From NCBI GenBank assembly GCA_965371855.1, contig CBDUZZ010000007.1:1-64000 (forward strand): a stretch of 64,000 nucleotides of DNA. Reading direction: 5' to 3'. A program made the translations under genes and the position numbers. This document shows positions 7,604 to 16,772 of the stretch, piece after piece (position 1 is the stretch's first letter; the number at the start of each line of letters is the position of its first letter). Source of the stretch: JAADEM01 sp965371855. Lineage in GTDB: Bacteria; Bacteroidota; Bacteroidia; Bacteroidales; Marinilabiliaceae. The notes beneath the pieces are model-generated. The model did no database searches, was not told the origin of the DNA, and saw nothing but the letters and a program-made list of their open reading frames with translations.

Positions 7604-8758
7604 TCAGGATATCTGTGGTAAGATTATCCTGAAGGTTGTACCTTTTCCTGTTTCAGACTCTTTAACAAATATTTTTCCGCCATGATATTGATCAACAATA
7701 CGCTTGGTTAGTGACAGCCCTAAACCCCAGCCGCGCGCTTTAGTAGTATAACCCGGTTCAAAAACCGTCCTAAATCGGGATTTAATAATCCCTTTCCCAT
7801 TATCTCTAATATCTATAAATATGTTGTCTTTCCCCTTCATTAACGATATTTTAATAACTCCTTCACCCTTGGCAGCATCTATCGCATTTTTACAAATATT
7901 CTCTATAACCCATTCGAATAAAACAGGATTTATATTTGCCGTTAATTGCTCTTCGGGTAATTCAAGTTTAAACTCTATTTTTTTTGAAGTCCTTCTTTTC
8001 AAGTATTCTATTGAAGAGGTTATTACATCATTTAATTGTACCGGTTTCATTTCCGGCTTTGAGCCAATTTTGGAAAACCTGTCGGTAATAGTTTGAAGGC
8101 GTGTAACATCCTTACTCATCTCTTTAATTAACTCTTTTTCATGAAATTTCAATTTTAATACATCTATCCACCCCAGCAAAGATGAAGTAGGTGTTCCCAA
8201 CTGATGTGCAGTCTCCCTGGCCATGCCGGCCCATACCTGATCTTGCTCAGCTTTACGTGCTCCACTAAAAGTCAGATAGGCAACAAAAATAAAAACAGAA
8301 ACAACTAACAACTGAATTATTGGAAACCAGCCTAAACGCCTTATAAGAATCGAATCTCCATAATAAAGATATTGTTGCTCTCCCTGTCCAAGGTCAATTA
8401 CAAAAAGAGAGCTGTCTGCTTTCATTTTATTCAACTTTTTATATAAAGCCTCTTCTGCTTTTTTTTCAGACACATTTATGTTTCTATAATACAAAATTGT
8501 ATCGTTTTCATCAATCAAAATAACCGGTATTGTTGTATTATTTATTATAACCTCCGAAATAAAAGAAGGACTGTTTGTGTCAGGATCGGTCAATGTCAAC
8601 TCCCGCATTGCATCAGCCCATAAAGCCATGCGTTGGCGTTCCTGCACTTTTAACTGTTCCACAATGTTTTGTGTATACCATAAAGTAAACGCTCCAATTG
8701 CAACAGCTCCAATCAACAAAAACAGTTTCCACCTTTTCTTATTTGTATAAATGTTCAT
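7604..8758 (-). CDS. Membrane sensor histidine kinase
   Basis: A 384-residue kinase. A first membrane segment (about residues 12-28) and a second (about 145-164) bracket a small periplasmic sensor region. The phosphoacceptor His is H185 in RETAHQLGTP, an unusual H-box (HQLGTP instead of HExRTP). The HATPase domain has N box NICKNAIDAAKG, G1 DNGKGI and G2 GWGLGLSL near the C-terminus. No response regulator is adjacent, so the partner is unknown. It is convergent with nothing on its 3' side and lies upstream of yceD on the same strand, about 110 bases away. Confidence 0.88.
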   Translation of the reverse strand: MNIYTNKKRWKLFLLIGAVAIGAFTLWYTQNIVEQLKVQERQRMALWADAMRELTLTDPDTNSPSFISEVIINNTTIPVILIDENDTILYYRNINVSEKKAEEALYKKLNKMKADSSLFVIDLGQGEQQYLYYGDSILIRRLGWFPIIQLLVVSVFIFVAYLTFSGARKAEQDQVWAGMARETAHQLGTPTSSLLGWIDVLKLKFHEKELIKEMSKDVTRLQTITDRFSKIGSKPEMKPVQLNDVITSSIEYLKRRTSKKIEFKLELPEEQLTANINPVLFEWVIENICKNAIDAAKGEGVIKISLMKGKDNIFIDIRDNGKGIIKSRFRTVFEPGYTTKARGWGLGLSLTKRIVDQYHGGKIFVKESETGKGTTFRIILPQIS

Positions 8759-8950
8759 CTTTAGATTTCAGATTCCTTTAAAAAGATATTAACGTCAACA
8801 ATCTCAAAAAATTGTATTGGTCAAACAATCACTAAATCATTAATTTATAAAGATAAATACAAATATTGGTGATTTAGGCAAAAGATTCTGAGATTTTTGG
8901 AGTCTAATAAAGTGGAAAGATATTGAATGTTAAACTTTAAATATACTACC

Positions 8951-9634
8951 ATGAAAAAGAGAATCGAATCAAAAGAAAGAGAGTTGAAATTATTGTTTAG
9001 TCTGATAGTTGTTGGGATGCTTTTTGCATTTGCTGAAAACGCGAATGCCCAAAACAACCAAAAAGAATGTTCCGGTAATGGATTAATTGCCGATATTCCA
9101 AAATCAGATTTGAATGATGAAGAAAAAGCCGGGCTTATCTTAATGTGTGAAGAAGAAAAACTGGCCAGAGATGTTTATTTAACTTTAGGTGATAAATGGG
9201 GACTGCCGATATTCACAAATATATCACGATCAGAACAGGTACATTCAGATGCTGTTAAAACATTATTAGACCGTTATGGAATTGAAGACCCGATAAAAAA
9301 TGATGCAACCGGAGTTTTTACGTCTCCTCTCTTGGCTGAATTGTACAATAGCCTAATTAAGCAGGGAAGCTCATCACTTATGGATGCTTTATTAGTAGGC
9401 GCAACCATCGAAGACCTTGACATAAAAGACCTTAATGAACTATCCGCAAAAACGGATAACGAAGATATTATTGTAACATATAAAAACCTGAATAAGGGTT
9501 CACGTAATCATATGCGGGCTTTTTCCAGACAAATTAGCAACCGCGGTGGTTCATATACACCACAATACATTTCAAAAGAAGAGTATGAAACAATTTTGAA
9601 CTCTCCGCATGAAAGAGGTGTAATCTTAAAATAA
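8951..9634 (+). CDS. DUF2202 ferritin-like exported protein
   Basis: Secreted or periplasmic protein. A positively charged N-terminus and hydrophobic core are followed by an apparent signal-peptidase site after ENANA. The mature part matches DUF2202, a ferritin-like four-helix fold, with EEEKLARDVY, SEQVHSDAV (ExxH-like) and a final KGSRNHMRAF motif. These are metal-ligand-type residues. Its function is not established. ATG at 8951 (MKKRIESKE) gives a better signal-peptide N-terminus than the in-frame ATG at 8927. It is a single gene, convergent with the GH20 gene. Confidence 0.82.
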   Translation: MKKRIESKERELKLLFSLIVVGMLFAFAENANAQNNQKECSGNGLIADIPKSDLNDEEKAGLILMCEEEKLARDVYLTLGDKWGLPIFTNISRSEQVHSDAVKTLLDRYGIEDPIKNDATGVFTSPLLAELYNSLIKQGSSSLMDALLVGATIEDLDIKDLNELSAKTDNEDIIVTYKNLNKGSRNHMRAFSRQISNRGGSYTPQYISKEEYETILNSPHERGVILK

Positions 9635-9680
9635 AAAAGAAATTAACCCTGTTTGTTTAAAACCAGCTCTAAGGTTTCAT

Positions 9681-11567
9681 TTACTTTTTCTCTTCTTCTT
9701 GTGAATAGGTCGTTACCCTGCCAATCTGCTTCCCATCTTTGAATGCAGCGGCTTTTAATATTATTGAATCGTTTATGAACAGAGGATTTTTATATATTTC
9801 AGTGTTAATTGTTGGCTCACTACCATCAAGGGTGTAATGAATCGGAAGTCTGCCTCTTTCGGTTTTTAGTGTCACCTCATAGTCTTTTTCCTTCTTATCA
9901 TCAACTTTCTCAACATTCACATTGTACATACTTGGGGCATACCCAATATCAAGGTTTTGAAGTCGTATAAAATTATACTCCAGCCTGTCGACAAAATCGT
10001 CCCACTGCCTGTTTTCTTTAGGTGTCCAGGCCACTTCAGCAATCGCAAGTAGCCGCGGGAACAACATATAGTTCATTGCGGTTTCATCACGTATAGATTC
10101 GCCCCAAAGATTTCCCTGAACTCCAAGTATATGTTTTTGTTCCTCATCATTCAAAACTTCAGGTATCGGCGCATACGAATATGCTGTGCTAAGCAACAGG
10201 CATGAATATCCGTATGGAGGTTCCAGTTCGGGGTTGCCCTGTTTAAGGTCGAGATAGCAATAGGTGTTTGGAGACATCACAACATCATGTCCCATTTTTG
10301 CAGAGGCAATACCACCTTTCTCACCCCTCCATGACATAACAGTAGCATTAGGAGCTAATCCTCCCTCCAATATCTCATCCCAACCAACCAGTATTTTTCC
10401 GTGAGCATTAACAATTTTCTCAACTCTTTTTATAAAATAACTTTGTAGTTCATGCTCATTCTTCAACCCCTCTTTTTTTATTTTTCTCTGACAGTCAGCA
10501 CATTTTTCCCATTGTGATTTATTGCATTCATCACCTCCAATATGAAAATACTCTCCCGGGAACAGCGGTAAAACCTCAGCAAGTACATCCTTAATAAAAT
10601 CAAAAGTTATCTCTTTTCCGGGACATACAGTGTTGTCCTTTGCCACACCACCAGTTGCTACATAGTATTTCTCCCCATCACATGATACTTCGGGATAAGA
10701 CGCAATAATTGCTTGCGAGTGCCCCGGCACATCAATCTCAGGAAGAATGGTGATAAACCTGTCGGCTGCATACTGTACCAACTCCCGAATCTGATCCTGA
10801 GTGTAATACCCTCCGTAAGTGGCTTTATCACCTGGTTTTTGCGCCGGACGTCCCCACCAATCCATATCGTTATAATCAATACGCCATGCTCCTGTTACTG
10901 TCAGTTTCGGATATTTCTTTATCTCTACTCGCCACCCCTGATCATCTGTAAGGTGCAAGTGATAAACATTCATCTTGTACCTTGCCAGATAATCAATATT
11001 TTTTTTCACAAGTTCCAGGGGAAGAAAGTGACGACTCACGTCAAGCAGTTGTCCTCGCCATTTGAATACCGGTTTGTCGAATATTTCAACGGCCGGAATA
11101 TGCCACTCTTCAGCTTTAAACGTTGAATCCTCCAACTCACACGGGAATAGTTGCCGCAGGGTTTGAAGAGCATAAAAAACTCCGGCAGAATGTGCAGCTT
11201 CAATCAGGATATTGTCAGGTGTAACCTTAAGTGAATAGCCCTCCTGTCCGTACTTCTCAACGTCATCACATAATGCAACCACAATTGCACCATCCCCGGC
11301 ATCACCAATTTGTTTATACTCCGGTTTTAACTCAAACAGTGATGAATTGTTAACTATATCAGAAAATATTCGGACTCCTATTTGGAGTGCATTGCTTTTA
11401 TCTGTCAGAATAAATTCCGTTTGACTATCAATAGTAAATGTACCATCTTGTTTTTGTAAAGAAACAGGTTTGGGAATAATATTTATTTCTACTGTTGTCT
11501 TCTGTTTGGTTGTACATGATGTTAAGAATAACATAGCTGCAAGCAGCAAGTTCAAAAAGTTTTTCAT
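9681..11567 (-). CDS. Beta-N-acetylhexosaminidase, GH20 lipoprotein
   Basis: Removes terminal beta-linked GlcNAc/GalNAc from chitooligosaccharides or glycans by substrate-assisted catalysis. A lipoprotein signal is present (MKNFLNLLLAAMLFLTSC, lipobox Cys18). Next come a GH20b-like N-terminal domain (about 25-160) and the GH20 barrel (about 165-510), with catalytic D346-E347 in HIGGDEC and EIDVPGHSQA. A C-terminal chitobiase/hexosaminidase beta-sandwich (about 565-625; HYTLDGSEPT) closes the protein. At 628 residues it is complete. It probably acts on the outer surface or in the periplasm. A GH18 chitinase at 57 kb could provide substrates, but the two are not linked. Confidence 0.94.
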   Translation of the reverse strand: MKNFLNLLLAAMLFLTSCTTKQKTTVEINIIPKPVSLQKQDGTFTIDSQTEFILTDKSNALQIGVRIFSDIVNNSSLFELKPEYKQIGDAGDGAIVVALCDDVEKYGQEGYSLKVTPDNILIEAAHSAGVFYALQTLRQLFPCELEDSTFKAEEWHIPAVEIFDKPVFKWRGQLLDVSRHFLPLELVKKNIDYLARYKMNVYHLHLTDDQGWRVEIKKYPKLTVTGAWRIDYNDMDWWGRPAQKPGDKATYGGYYTQDQIRELVQYAADRFITILPEIDVPGHSQAIIASYPEVSCDGEKYYVATGGVAKDNTVCPGKEITFDFIKDVLAEVLPLFPGEYFHIGGDECNKSQWEKCADCQRKIKKEGLKNEHELQSYFIKRVEKIVNAHGKILVGWDEILEGGLAPNATVMSWRGEKGGIASAKMGHDVVMSPNTYCYLDLKQGNPELEPPYGYSCLLLSTAYSYAPIPEVLNDEEQKHILGVQGNLWGESIRDETAMNYMLFPRLLAIAEVAWTPKENRQWDDFVDRLEYNFIRLQNLDIGYAPSMYNVNVEKVDDKKEKDYEVTLKTERGRLPIHYTLDGSEPTINTEIYKNPLFINDSIILKAAAFKDGKQIGRVTTYSQEEEKK

Positions 11568-11877
11568 AATTGCATTTTTTACTAAATAGAATTATATTAT
11601 TGAGTTGAGTCCAAAAATGTCTTTGTCGTTCATTGCTAACGGAGTGAGCCAATCTCAATCGTTATATAGCAGGGAGTTAGGCTGCTTAAACTTCTCGCAA
11701 TGACGTGTTTGACACCTTATTAGATTATATTCATTATTTCACTTTCGATATTTTAAAAACATAAGCATAGTTCTCTTCTCCATATTATTTACATGAAAAT
11801 CATATACCTCTGTTCCGCTGAATTTTCCGTTCAAATATAGTTATAATCTATTTCTTTAACCGTTTAACCATAACAAA
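11568..11877. other. Intergenic region with a repeat copy
   Basis: About 310 bases without a gene. It holds a copy of the GTCATTGCGA repeat family (about 11605-11715) and AT-rich sequence before the TylF-like gene's 3' end. No promoter was confidently identified for the GH20 gene. Confidence 0.4.
11605..11715. repeat. Dispersed intergenic repeat (GTCATTGCGA family), copy 2
   Basis: Contains GAGCCAATCTCAATCG and, about 40 bases on, TCTCGCAATGACGTG, the reverse complement of the family core. The layout resembles the element at 16.8 kb, but the ends are degraded. Boundaries are approximate. Confidence 0.45.
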
Positions 11878-12639
11878 TTAAAACGACCCGTCGTCATTGC
11901 TTAAAGCGCTATTTTTTATAATCATAACTGACCCGTACATATCCGGCATGGCAACAAAACATTCCGGTATTGTTAACGAAAACTCATCAACCGCTTTTTT
12001 AACTCCTTCCCAATTATGGTTATAATCATGAACAATCAAACATCCTCCCGGGTTTAGTCTCGGATAGAAAAACATTAATCCGTCTAAAGTAGATTGATAC
12101 AAATCAGCATCAAGATGAACAAACGAAAATGTTTCGTTTTCCATTCCCTCAAATGTCTCTGGAAAGATACCTTCCCTGACCTCAATATTGCTATTCCCGT
12201 TGATATAATTAACAACCTCCTCTTTTGATGTATTGTCAAACTCTACCGTTTGTGGCCTCACTTTTCCGTCACAATCCTCACGTATAATCTGCTTTGGTAA
12301 TCCCGTGAAACTATCAAACAGATACAGTTTCCGATCAGGATTCATATGATGTATTAGTTTTGCCGTATGCCCTTTGTAAACACCAAGCTCAGCCATGCAG
12401 CCCGGGATGTTTTCTTCATTTATTCTTTTTAGCTGAAACCATAAAAAATAGAACCTGTTTTTATCTTTAAATTTCTTTTCATGTTTTTTTATTAAAGTAT
12501 CTATTCTCTTCATTTTCAAACTATCCAACCATAAATAAGGTTTGAAAAGCTTATATGTCCAATAGCTCCAGAAATAGCTAAGTAGCAACCAGGCAATAAT
12601 GTTTAATAAGATGATGTTTAGATATTGTATTGTTGTCAT
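11878..12639 (-). CDS. TylF/MycF-family methyltransferase
   Basis: A 253-residue protein with an N-terminal hydrophobic segment (about residues 5-24), then a class I methyltransferase domain of the TylF/MycF (macrocin O-methyltransferase) family. The SAM motif is MAELGVYKGHTAKL, and the later DLFDSFTGLP-like and HLDADLYQST segments carry family acidic/metal-binding residues. Family members methylate sugar hydroxyls. The membrane anchor suggests action on a lipid-linked or surface glycan, but that is inference. It stands alone and is not part of an obvious biosynthetic cluster. Confidence 0.8.
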   Translation of the reverse strand: MTTIQYLNIILLNIIAWLLLSYFWSYWTYKLFKPYLWLDSLKMKRIDTLIKKHEKKFKDKNRFYFLWFQLKRINEENIPGCMAELGVYKGHTAKLIHHMNPDRKLYLFDSFTGLPKQIIREDCDGKVRPQTVEFDNTSKEEVVNYINGNSNIEVREGIFPETFEGMENETFSFVHLDADLYQSTLDGLMFFYPRLNPGGCLIVHDYNHNWEGVKKAVDEFSLTIPECFVAMPDMYGSVMIIKNSALSNDDGSF

Positions 12640-12709
12640 GGTAAGTTAAAAATTATTTCTTGCTAATATTAATTCATCAAGTTTAATGTTTTTATCCGAA
12701 TCCTTTTTG

Positions 12710-13546
12710 TCACATTTCACTCAAAGCAAAAGTTTTATCAACCAATACACCTTTCTCTGTTTTTTTCAATGAACAGCACTCGTTAAGGATATCATGTTCA
12801 AAAAACAAAATATATTCATTTTCAACAGCTTCATTCAGAAATTGCTCTTTCTCATTCATAGAGGCGAGGGGGAGCATATCATAGGCCGATACCCAGGCTA
12901 ACGGAATATTTGCAGCAACGGGAATCAGATCAGCAACATAAACGATCTTAATGTTGTTATAATAAATAACAGGAACTATCATTCCAGGTGTGTGTCCGTT
13001 AAATATCCTGAATTCTATACCCGGAATATATTCACCATCGTTATCTATAATCTTCAGCTTTCCTGCTTTCTCCACCGGTAACATATTCTCGGGAAAATAA
13101 ACTGACCCTTCACGAATATTCGGATTCAGATAATTCTCCCATTGTGCTTTTGCAACCCAATGTATTGCATTAGGGAACAATAAAGATAAATTTCCATCGT
13201 CATCTTTCTCAACATGTCCTCCACAATGATCAAAATGAAGATGTGTTAATATAACATCAGTAATTTCCTCAGGTAAATAGCCGGCCTTTTTTAATGACCC
13301 TGTTAATGTCTCTTCTCCATTAAGTTTATAGTAGGAATAAAACTTTTTGCCTTGCTTATTCCCCATACCGGTATCAATTAAAACGCGTCTGTCTCCGGTA
13401 TGTACAAGCAAACTCCGCATCGACAGGTTACAGTAATTCTCCTCATCACAAGGATACTGCTTTTCCCACATCACCTTTGGCACAACACCAAAAGTAGCAC
13501 CTCCATCTGTCATGAAATTACCGGTTTCTATTTTGTGTAGTTTCAT
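12710..13546 (-). CDS. MBL-fold metallohydrolase
   Basis: A 278-residue metallo-beta-lactamase-fold hydrolase with the dinuclear zinc motif HLHFDHCGG (H102, H104, D106, H107), a further metal His in FNGHTPGM and Asp in YVADLIP. Members of this glyoxalase-II/lactonase-like subgroup hydrolyse a variety of esters and lactones; the substrate cannot be assigned. There is no signal peptide, so it is probably cytoplasmic. It lies on the minus strand between the GxxExxY cassette and the TylF-like gene, about 70 bases from the latter. Confidence 0.85.
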   Translation of the reverse strand: MKLHKIETGNFMTDGGATFGVVPKVMWEKQYPCDEENYCNLSMRSLLVHTGDRRVLIDTGMGNKQGKKFYSYYKLNGEETLTGSLKKAGYLPEEITDVILTHLHFDHCGGHVEKDDDGNLSLLFPNAIHWVAKAQWENYLNPNIREGSVYFPENMLPVEKAGKLKIIDNDGEYIPGIEFRIFNGHTPGMIVPVIYYNNIKIVYVADLIPVAANIPLAWVSAYDMLPLASMNEKEQFLNEAVENEYILFFEHDILNECCSLKKTEKGVLVDKTFALSEM

Positions 13547-13612
13547 GTTCTATCTGTTTTAATCCCTCTTTAATGGAAGGCTCTTGTGATTTAATTTTCT
13601 CTCAGCACACAT

Positions 13613-13683
13613 CTTAAATTCTCTTTTATGCCTTATATGGTTTATCTTTTTTGAACCATATAAGAAATATAAGGGAATATAAG
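13613..13683. repeat. 71-bp hairpin repeat flanking the GxxExxY gene, copy 1 (3' side)
   Basis: Differs from the copy at 14125-14195 at two positions out of 71. It contains a perfect 11-bp stem, CTTATATGGTT / AACCATATAAG, with a T-rich loop. Its right edge abuts the stop codon of the GxxExxY gene (13684). Confidence 0.9.
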
Positions 13684-14121
13684 TTATTTGGGCAAATTAC
13701 GATATAATTCATTTACATAAGTTCTCTGCCCTTCTTTATAAATATTCGTCGTATTAAAATTCAATAATAATCCTTCTGGAGATTCCAATAGTTTCATATA
13801 GGTCATTAATTGTGCCTCATGAACAGGATTGATTCCATCTGTTGCTTTTATTTCAACTGGTAAAATATTTTCAATAAAAAAATCACACCTTAATTCAGCT
13901 TCTATTTCAAGTCCTTTGTATTGAACTGGGACTCTCAATTCCGATTGAAAAGATATATTTCTTAATTTCAATTCTTGTTTTAAGCATTTATGGTAAACAC
14001 TTTCAAGTAATCCCGGCCCCAATGCTTTGTGAACTTCTATTGCTGCACCATTAACTCTATAGACTAAATCTGTTAAGTACGATTTTGTAATTTTCATATC
14101 ATAACGTTTTCCACTTGCCAT
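13684..14121 (-). CDS. GxxExxY protein (PD-(D/E)XK-like)
   Basis: Family named for the GxxExxY motif, here GLLESVY in IEVHKALGPGLLESVYHKCL. It is assigned to the PD-(D/E)XK nuclease-like superfamily: a later ELRCDFFIENILPVEIKA segment carries the D...ExK arrangement expected of that fold. The biological role is unknown. Start at 14121 (MASGKRYDMK); an in-frame upstream ATG at 14190 would lie inside the flanking repeat and is rejected. The gene is bracketed almost exactly by two copies of a 71-bp hairpin repeat, which makes it look like a mobile cassette. Confidence 0.85.
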   Translation of the reverse strand: MASGKRYDMKITKSYLTDLVYRVNGAAIEVHKALGPGLLESVYHKCLKQELKLRNISFQSELRVPVQYKGLEIEAELRCDFFIENILPVEIKATDGINPVHEAQLMTYMKLLESPEGLLLNFNTTNIYKEGQRTYVNELYRNLPK

Positions 14122-14124
14122 AAA

Positions 14125-14195
14125 CTTAAATTCTCTTTTATGCCTTATATGGTTTATCTTTTTTGAACCATATAAGAAATATAAGGACATATAAG
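14125..14195. repeat. 71-bp hairpin repeat flanking the GxxExxY gene, copy 2 (5' side)
   Basis: Direct repeat of 13613-13683, offset by 512 bases, starting 3 bases before the chosen ATG. It has the same CTTATATGGTT / AACCATATAAG stem. In the gene's orientation the unit is repeat, 3 bases, ORF, repeat. Confidence 0.9.
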
Positions 14196-14252
14196 ATTAA
14201 ACTCACTATATTTATCTTCAAATTTAACAATTTAGTTTAGAACACGATTATT

Positions 14253-15614
14253 ATGAGAGTTCATTTCATAGCCATTGGCGGGAGCGCCATGCACAACCTT
14301 GCAATTGCACTACATAAAAAGGGATACACAGTAACCGGCTCGGATGATGAGATATTTGAACCGTCGCGTTCACGATTGGAGAAACATGGTCTCTTGCCTC
14401 AACAGCAGGGTTGGTATACTGAAAATATAACCTCTGACATTGATGCAATAATACTTGGTATGCATGCCCGAAAAGATAATCCAGAATTGCAAAAAGCTCT
14501 TAAATCAGGATTAAAGGTTTTTTCGTATCCCGAGTACCTGTACGAACAAACAAAAAATAAAAAACGAGTTGCAATAGGTGGCAGCCACGGAAAAACAACT
14601 ATCACTTCAATGGTAATGCATGTTCTCAAAGCTAATAGCATCAGCTTTGATTATATGGTAGGAGCCCAGCTTGAGGGGTTTGATACTATGGTAAGACTTG
14701 AGAATAATAACGACATTGCCGTTTTTGAAGGTGATGAATATCTATCCTCTCCTATTGATTTAACTCCGAAATTTCTTTGGTACAAACCACATATTGCCCT
14801 GTTATCAGGCATAGCCTGGGATCATATTAATGTTTTTCCAACCTGGGAAAATTACATTGAACAGTTCGATATTTTTGCCGATAAAATTATTGATTACGGT
14901 ACTTTAGTATATTATGAAGGTGACCCTGAGCTGGTGAAAATTGCTGAAAAACAAAAAGCAAGATTAAAAACAGTTCCTTATTCTGTAATGAATTTTTCTG
15001 TCAACGGAAACAAAACAATAATCTCTTTTAACGATAAAGAATATGAATTAAACATATTTGGAGAACATAACCTGCAAAATCTTAATGGCGCCCGTTTGGT
15101 TTGTAATGAATTAAGCATTAGCGATAGCGCATTTTTAATTGCAATGAAATCATTTAAAGGTGCAGCCAAACGACTACAGCTACTTCAATCAACTGAAAAC
15201 TGTAATATTTATTTAGATTTTGCACACTCACCGTCTAAATTAAAAGCAACCACCCAAGCCGTACAATCACAGTTCAACCACCGCGAACTTATTGCTTGTA
15301 TGGAACTGCACACATTCAGTAGCCTGAACAAAGATTTTCTACCTCACTACAAAAACACGATGCAAGCAGCCGACAAGGCTTTTGTATATTTTAACCCTGA
15401 AGTACTGAAGCATAAACAACTGCCAGCCATTACGAAAGAAGAAGTGGGAAAAGCTTTCGATCATCCTAACCTGACCGTCTTTACAGAACCGGATAAGCTG
15501 ATTGACGAATTGAAAAAAACAGAATGGGAAAACCGGAATTTACTTATCATGACTTCCGGCAACTTTTCAGGTGTGGATGTAAAAGAACTGGCCGGATCAT
15601 TAATAAAAAATTAG
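14253..15614 (+). CDS. mpl: UDP-N-acetylmuramate:L-Ala-gamma-D-Glu-meso-DAP ligase
   Basis: Peptidoglycan recycling ligase that attaches recovered murein tripeptide to UDP-MurNAc. A 453-residue Mur-ligase: N-terminal Rossmann domain (MRVHFIAIGGSAMHNLAIAL), central ATPase domain with P-loop GGSHGKTTITSM (about residues 108-119), and C-terminal ligase domain. The N-terminal AIGGSAMHNLA and the LDFAHSPSK motif fit Mpl rather than MurC. Cytoplasmic. A TGTAAC ECF-type promoter for the next gene lies just after its stop. Confidence 0.95.
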   Translation: MRVHFIAIGGSAMHNLAIALHKKGYTVTGSDDEIFEPSRSRLEKHGLLPQQQGWYTENITSDIDAIILGMHARKDNPELQKALKSGLKVFSYPEYLYEQTKNKKRVAIGGSHGKTTITSMVMHVLKANSISFDYMVGAQLEGFDTMVRLENNNDIAVFEGDEYLSSPIDLTPKFLWYKPHIALLSGIAWDHINVFPTWENYIEQFDIFADKIIDYGTLVYYEGDPELVKIAEKQKARLKTVPYSVMNFSVNGNKTIISFNDKEYELNIFGEHNLQNLNGARLVCNELSISDSAFLIAMKSFKGAAKRLQLLQSTENCNIYLDFAHSPSKLKATTQAVQSQFNHRELIACMELHTFSSLNKDFLPHYKNTMQAADKAFVYFNPEVLKHKQLPAITKEEVGKAFDHPNLTVFTEPDKLIDELKKTEWENRNLLIMTSGNFSGVDVKELAGSLIKN

Positions 15615-15624
15615 TTCTATTTTG

Positions 15625-15651
15625 TGTAACTTATTATCTAGTAAGAGCGTC
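15625..15651 (+). promoter_or_regulatory. Putative ECF-sigma promoter upstream of the DUF4097 gene
   Basis: TGTAACTT at 15625-15632 and CGTC at 15648-15651; the spacing from the end of TGTAAC to CGTC is 17 bp. The same layout is found before the ECF sigma gene (49675-49701) and before the outer-membrane gene at 51355 (51251-51277). This fits the AAC (-35) / CGT (-10) promoter form of ECF sigma factors. Confidence 0.65.
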
Positions 15652-15690
15652 ATATTAAATAGATAACGATTAACCATAAAAACTAATATT

Positions 15691-16722
15691 ATGAAAACCC
15701 AAATTAATTCTTTTTCTGCTTTCATTATTGTACTTTTGTTTACAGTAATACCTTTTTCTGCATGCTCACAGAAAACTATAGATAGTGTTGACAAAACATT
15801 TGAAAATATTACCTCCGTCAAAGTAGAAGGTTCGTTTTGTGATGTAAAAATCTCAGGTGAAAAAAGACACGACGTAGCATTAAAAGGAGAGATCCTTTCA
15901 AGTAAGAATTACGACATAAAAATCAAATATCAAAAAAACGGAGAGACTTTAAAAGTATGGTTAGAAAGACCAAAATCATTGAGAGGACAAATTAAAGGGA
16001 ATTTGACTTTTAGTGTACCATTTAACACCAATATTGATGTTAAAAATTCAAGTGGTAGTATATTGGTTGAAAATACCGGTCAATGTGAGATAAATCTTAC
16101 TGCCTCTTCAGGTGGTATTTCTGTAAAAAACATTGACACAAAAGTTACTTTAACCTCCTCTTCAGGCAGTTTAAACATCAAAGATGTCACAGGAGATGTT
16201 CATGCTACTGCTTCATCAGGAAGCATTTTTATTTCAGGCATTAAAGGTGATTTGTATAGTGTTACTTCATCAGGAAGTCAAAAGGTTGAGGGAGTAAATG
16301 GAAACAGTAAAATAACCTCCGCTTCAGGAAGCCAATCCTTCCACAAGATAAATGGGAATGTCAACACAAGAACATCATCAGGCAGCATAAAGGCAGACCA
16401 AGTAAATGGAAATTATACTGCAACAACTAGTTCAGGTAGCATAAAACTTGACAATATTTCCGGAAAACTGGATTTAACAACTTCCAGCGGAAGTCAAAAA
16501 GGTACAAATATTAAATTAACCGACTCTTCCTCATTTAAAGCTGTTTCAGGAAGTATAAGTATGGAACTGCTAAACAGTAAAGATGAACTGAGTTTTGAAC
16601 TCACTGCATCTTCCGGTAGTTTGTATGCTAAAGGAGAAACAGGAAAAAATAAATTAAACGTCACAAAAGGCTCTATTGAAATTTACGGGAAAACTTCCTC
16701 AGGAAGCCAGTATTACAAATAA
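15691..16722 (+). CDS. DUF4097-type exported beta-helix protein
   Basis: A 343-residue exported protein with an N-terminal signal peptide (hydrophobic core at about residues 9-22, then SACSQK; the Cys may be a lipobox). The rest is a right-handed beta-helix-like repeat with SSGS turns about every 19-20 residues (for example ASSGSIFISG, TSSGSQKVEG), matching the DUF4097 adhesin-like family. In many Bacteroidota, DUF4097 genes sit beside ECF sigma/anti-sigma genes. Here the gene is 34 kb from one but has the same putative promoter motif. The role is unknown; envelope stress or surface integrity is a guess. Confidence 0.82.
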   Translation: MKTQINSFSAFIIVLLFTVIPFSACSQKTIDSVDKTFENITSVKVEGSFCDVKISGEKRHDVALKGEILSSKNYDIKIKYQKNGETLKVWLERPKSLRGQIKGNLTFSVPFNTNIDVKNSSGSILVENTGQCEINLTASSGGISVKNIDTKVTLTSSSGSLNIKDVTGDVHATASSGSIFISGIKGDLYSVTSSGSQKVEGVNGNSKITSASGSQSFHKINGNVNTRTSSGSIKADQVNGNYTATTSSGSIKLDNISGKLDLTTSSGSQKGTNIKLTDSSSFKAVSGSISMELLNSKDELSFELTASSGSLYAKGETGKNKLNVTKGSIEIYGKTSSGSQYYK

Positions 16723-16772
16723 AATATCCCGTATATAACAAGAATCCTGCTGACCAATTACTCCCTTTTAGT

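Noticed and set aside
10713..11126. Plus-strand open frame (137 codons) across the GH20 gene
   Set aside because: Antisense to the catalytic barrel of an intact hexosaminidase; no domain or promoter.
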